Positions 28,331 through 29,620 of a stretch of 29,620 nt of DNA are shown here, piece by piece. The DNA is from a virus: positions 1 to 29,620 of the IMG/VR virus record IMGVR_UViG_3300044701_002342. The stretch is one strand, 5' to 3'. Each line of letters opens with the position of its first letter. Within the stretch, counting starts at the first letter, position 1. Position numbers and translations under genes: made by a program. The notes under the pieces are model-generated. The model saw nothing but the letters and a program-made list of their open reading frames with translations, was not told the DNA's origin and ran no database searches.

Positions 28331-28759
28331 TCAGCTGGACGCCAGATTCGTCAGCGCCGTGCGGTACATCACACGGTAAAGACATTGGATCTCACCAGCG
28401 GCGCCATCGGCGTCGGTCATGATGAACTTCGTCTTGCCGGGCATGATGTCCATTGCGATGCCGCCGAGCGTGTAGTCAGCCATCAACTTGCTATGCAGGC
28501 TCTCAATGATCGGATCTGCCAGCTGGTCAGGAATCGGCCCGCGCACGATCACCGTCACCAGCACCGTGAGGGTCCAGGTCAGGGTTGAGAGGTGCGTTTC
28601 GATCGCCGGGTCATCCTCCACCGGCTCGACGACAATGGCGGGCGATTCTTCGCGGGCGACTGGCTCGACCCTGGAGCGGTAGATCCGCGTGCCGACGCCG
28701 GTGGTGTTGGTCAGCTGTGTGCGGATCGCGGCAAGGATCTGCTCGCGTTTGGTGGCCAT
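28331..28759 (-). CDS. Putative tail terminator/completion protein (gpU-like), 142 aa
   Basis: The ATG at 28759 (MATKREQILAAIRTQL) is chosen over a longer frame. The layout, with an N-terminal helix, a long beta region (AIVVEPVEDDPAIETHLSTL, TVLVTVIVRG), a helix (ADPIIESLHSKLMAD) and C-terminal strands, together with its place just ahead of the tube gene, fits the gpU/tail-terminator fold. The stop of the 28759 gene overlaps its start (TGATG). Confidence 0.7.
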   Translation of the reverse strand: MATKREQILAAIRTQLTNTTGVGTRIYRSRVEPVAREESPAIVVEPVEDDPAIETHLSTLTWTLTVLVTVIVRGPIPDQLADPIIESLHSKLMADYTLGGIAMDIMPGKTKFIMTDADGAAGEIQCLYRVMYRTALTNLASS

Positions 28760-29190
28760 CAGGGCGCCTCCACCCACGCTTCGTCAATGTCAAGCGTCGT
28801 CGGGTCGTCACCGACGAACTGGCCGAACGAATCACGGGCGCGAACCAGCACGGTGCCATCGGCAGTGGTTTTGGTTTCGGGCTGCGGTGCCGTGGCAAAC
28901 ACGCGGCTCGGATGCTCGGGGGTGACAATGTAGTCCTCCCATTCTTCGGGAAGATCTCCGACGTAGTTGACGTGCCAGCCGTAGAGCGGGGTGGGCGGTG
29001 TGATGACTTCGCCAGTCTCGGGGTCGTATTCGCCGCCAATGGAGATGGGGCCGATGAGGTCCAGAGCGTGGGTGTGGCTGGCGGTGATCACGACGGTGTT
29101 GTCGTCCTCGTCGGTGGCGGTGAAGCCGGCCACCTGCAGGGCGGCCATGCCGGTGGCCTCGTCGGGGAAGCGGAGGTAGGTGGTGGTCAT
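28759..29190 (-). CDS. Hypothetical phage structural-region protein, 143 aa
   Basis: Begins MTTTYLRFPDEATGMAALQV and includes TDEDDNTVVITASHTHALDL, GGEYDPETGEVITPPTPLYG and HVNYVGDLPEEWEDYIV. It is beta-rich and acidic. I do not recognise a named family. Its place between a lectin-like fibre/capsid-decoration end and the tail terminator suggests a virion-related role. Confidence 0.65.
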   Translation of the reverse strand: MTTTYLRFPDEATGMAALQVAGFTATDEDDNTVVITASHTHALDLIGPISIGGEYDPETGEVITPPTPLYGWHVNYVGDLPEEWEDYIVTPEHPSRVFATAPQPETKTTADGTVLVRARDSFGQFVGDDPTTLDIDEAWVEAP

Positions 29191-29223
29191 GGATTCAGAA
29201 GAGAGGGTGGTTAGTGTTGCCGA

Positions 29224-29620
29224 CTATTGGGTTATGGATTGCAGCGTGGAGTTCGGGAGGCGGGTGGGCCAGTAGGTGAGGCGGCGGATGGTGCCGTTGA
29301 TGCGATCTACGCTGTCTTGAGAACCAATGCTTAAGCGATCTACAGTTGATGGCACAGCTCCTGACGTATCAGTTCCAGCCAGCAAACCGCTGGCAGCATA
29401 AGCAAAGTCATCTAGTGCGTATCCGGCAGCAGATTGAACAAATCCGGTAGCGGTAACGCTTGAGGGGATTGATGCCGTAATAGTACCAGACGCAGATGAC
29501 AAGAGCTGAGGATTGTTTGTTGAATTAAACAAAATCCCAACCCGGTTATTGCCTGTCCCGTCTGTTGCAAATGCAATTCGGCGGTTACCGCTTGAAGGCT
29601 GAGGAGCACTGGCTGACACA
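29224..29620 (-). CDS. Virion protein with LamG/concanavalin-like end, C-terminal part only
   Basis: The frame is open to the right edge, so only the last ~131 residues are seen. They read NRRIAFATDGTGNNRVGILF, then DDFAYAASGLLAGTDTSGAV and end DRINGTIRRLTYWPTRLPN plus STLQSITQ. The INGTIRRLTYWPTRLPNxxLQ ending is the standard last strand and helix of phage LamG/concanavalin-like domains found in fibres and other surface proteins. The first part is lower in GC than the neighbours. It could be a fibre, tail spike or decoration protein. Confidence 0.75.
   Translation of the reverse strand, partial: VSASAPQPSSGNRRIAFATDGTGNNRVGILFNSTNNPQLLSSASGTITASIPSSVTATGFVQSAAGYALDDFAYAASGLLAGTDTSGAVPSTVDRLSIGSQDSVDRINGTIRRLTYWPTRLPNSTLQSITQ

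Noticed and set aside
1-29620. tRNA genes or CRISPR arrays
   Set aside because: No cloverleaf with a GTTCRA T-arm or regularly spaced repeat array was found by reading both strands.

Overview
The window reads as one end of a temperate, lambda-like siphophage or prophage from a cyanobacterium. It is GC-rich and densely packed, with many ATGA or TGATG stop/start overlaps. The phage assignment rests on an almost complete lambda-order tail cluster on the minus strand: tube, G/GT frameshift chaperone, tape measure, M, L, K, I, J and tail fibre. A cyanobacterial host is inferred from the XisF-type large serine recombinase, the cyanobacterial group-2-like sigma factor and several small protein families that I associate with Synechococcus/Cyanobium-type genomes. 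The HIP1 octamer (GCGATCGC) occurs only about as often as chance predicts, so it does not help. No terminase, portal, capsid or complete replication gene lies inside the window; the head genes would be expected beyond the right edge.

Layout. (1) 1-2652, plus strand: the end of a DNA methyltransferase, then a tightly coupled run of small accessory genes, including one 29-residue membrane peptide too short for ordinary gene calling. (2) 2748-5338, minus strand: an array of small single-gene cassettes. Five cassettes share a promoter-like box, a short hairpin with an invariant GAGG loop at the predicted 5' end of the transcript, and a small gene; three also end in nearly identical GCCCCGG-stem terminators. 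A sixth has a related promoter but no GAGG hairpin. (3) 5224-5405: a divergent control region with a GGAAACC repeat/palindrome, then a plus-strand XRE-type regulator at 5406-6101. (4) 6218-10700, plus strand: an early/accessory operon with an acidic protein, a ribbon-helix-helix protein, a possible ssDNA-binding protein, several tiny genes, a dCTP-deaminase-like enzyme and an NrdR-like zinc ribbon. It ends in a gene whose 3' part runs into the recombinase. (5) 10540-13257: the minus-strand large serine recombinase diverges from a plus-strand sigma factor, followed by two small genes whose start codons share one CATG. (6) 13254-15435: an HNH nuclease, a two-domain endolysin (muramidase plus M15 peptidase) and two small membrane proteins likely to be holin/spanin-like. 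(7) 15462-29620, minus strand: the tail module, transcribed leftward into the lysis genes.

How the parts may work together. The XRE regulator next to the cassette array is a natural candidate for its repressor, and the phage sigma factor for an activator of the shared -10-like box; both are inference. The leftward structural transcript would run from the head genes (outside the window) through tail assembly to lysis. The most unusual element is the cassette array with its covarying GAGG-loop hairpins.
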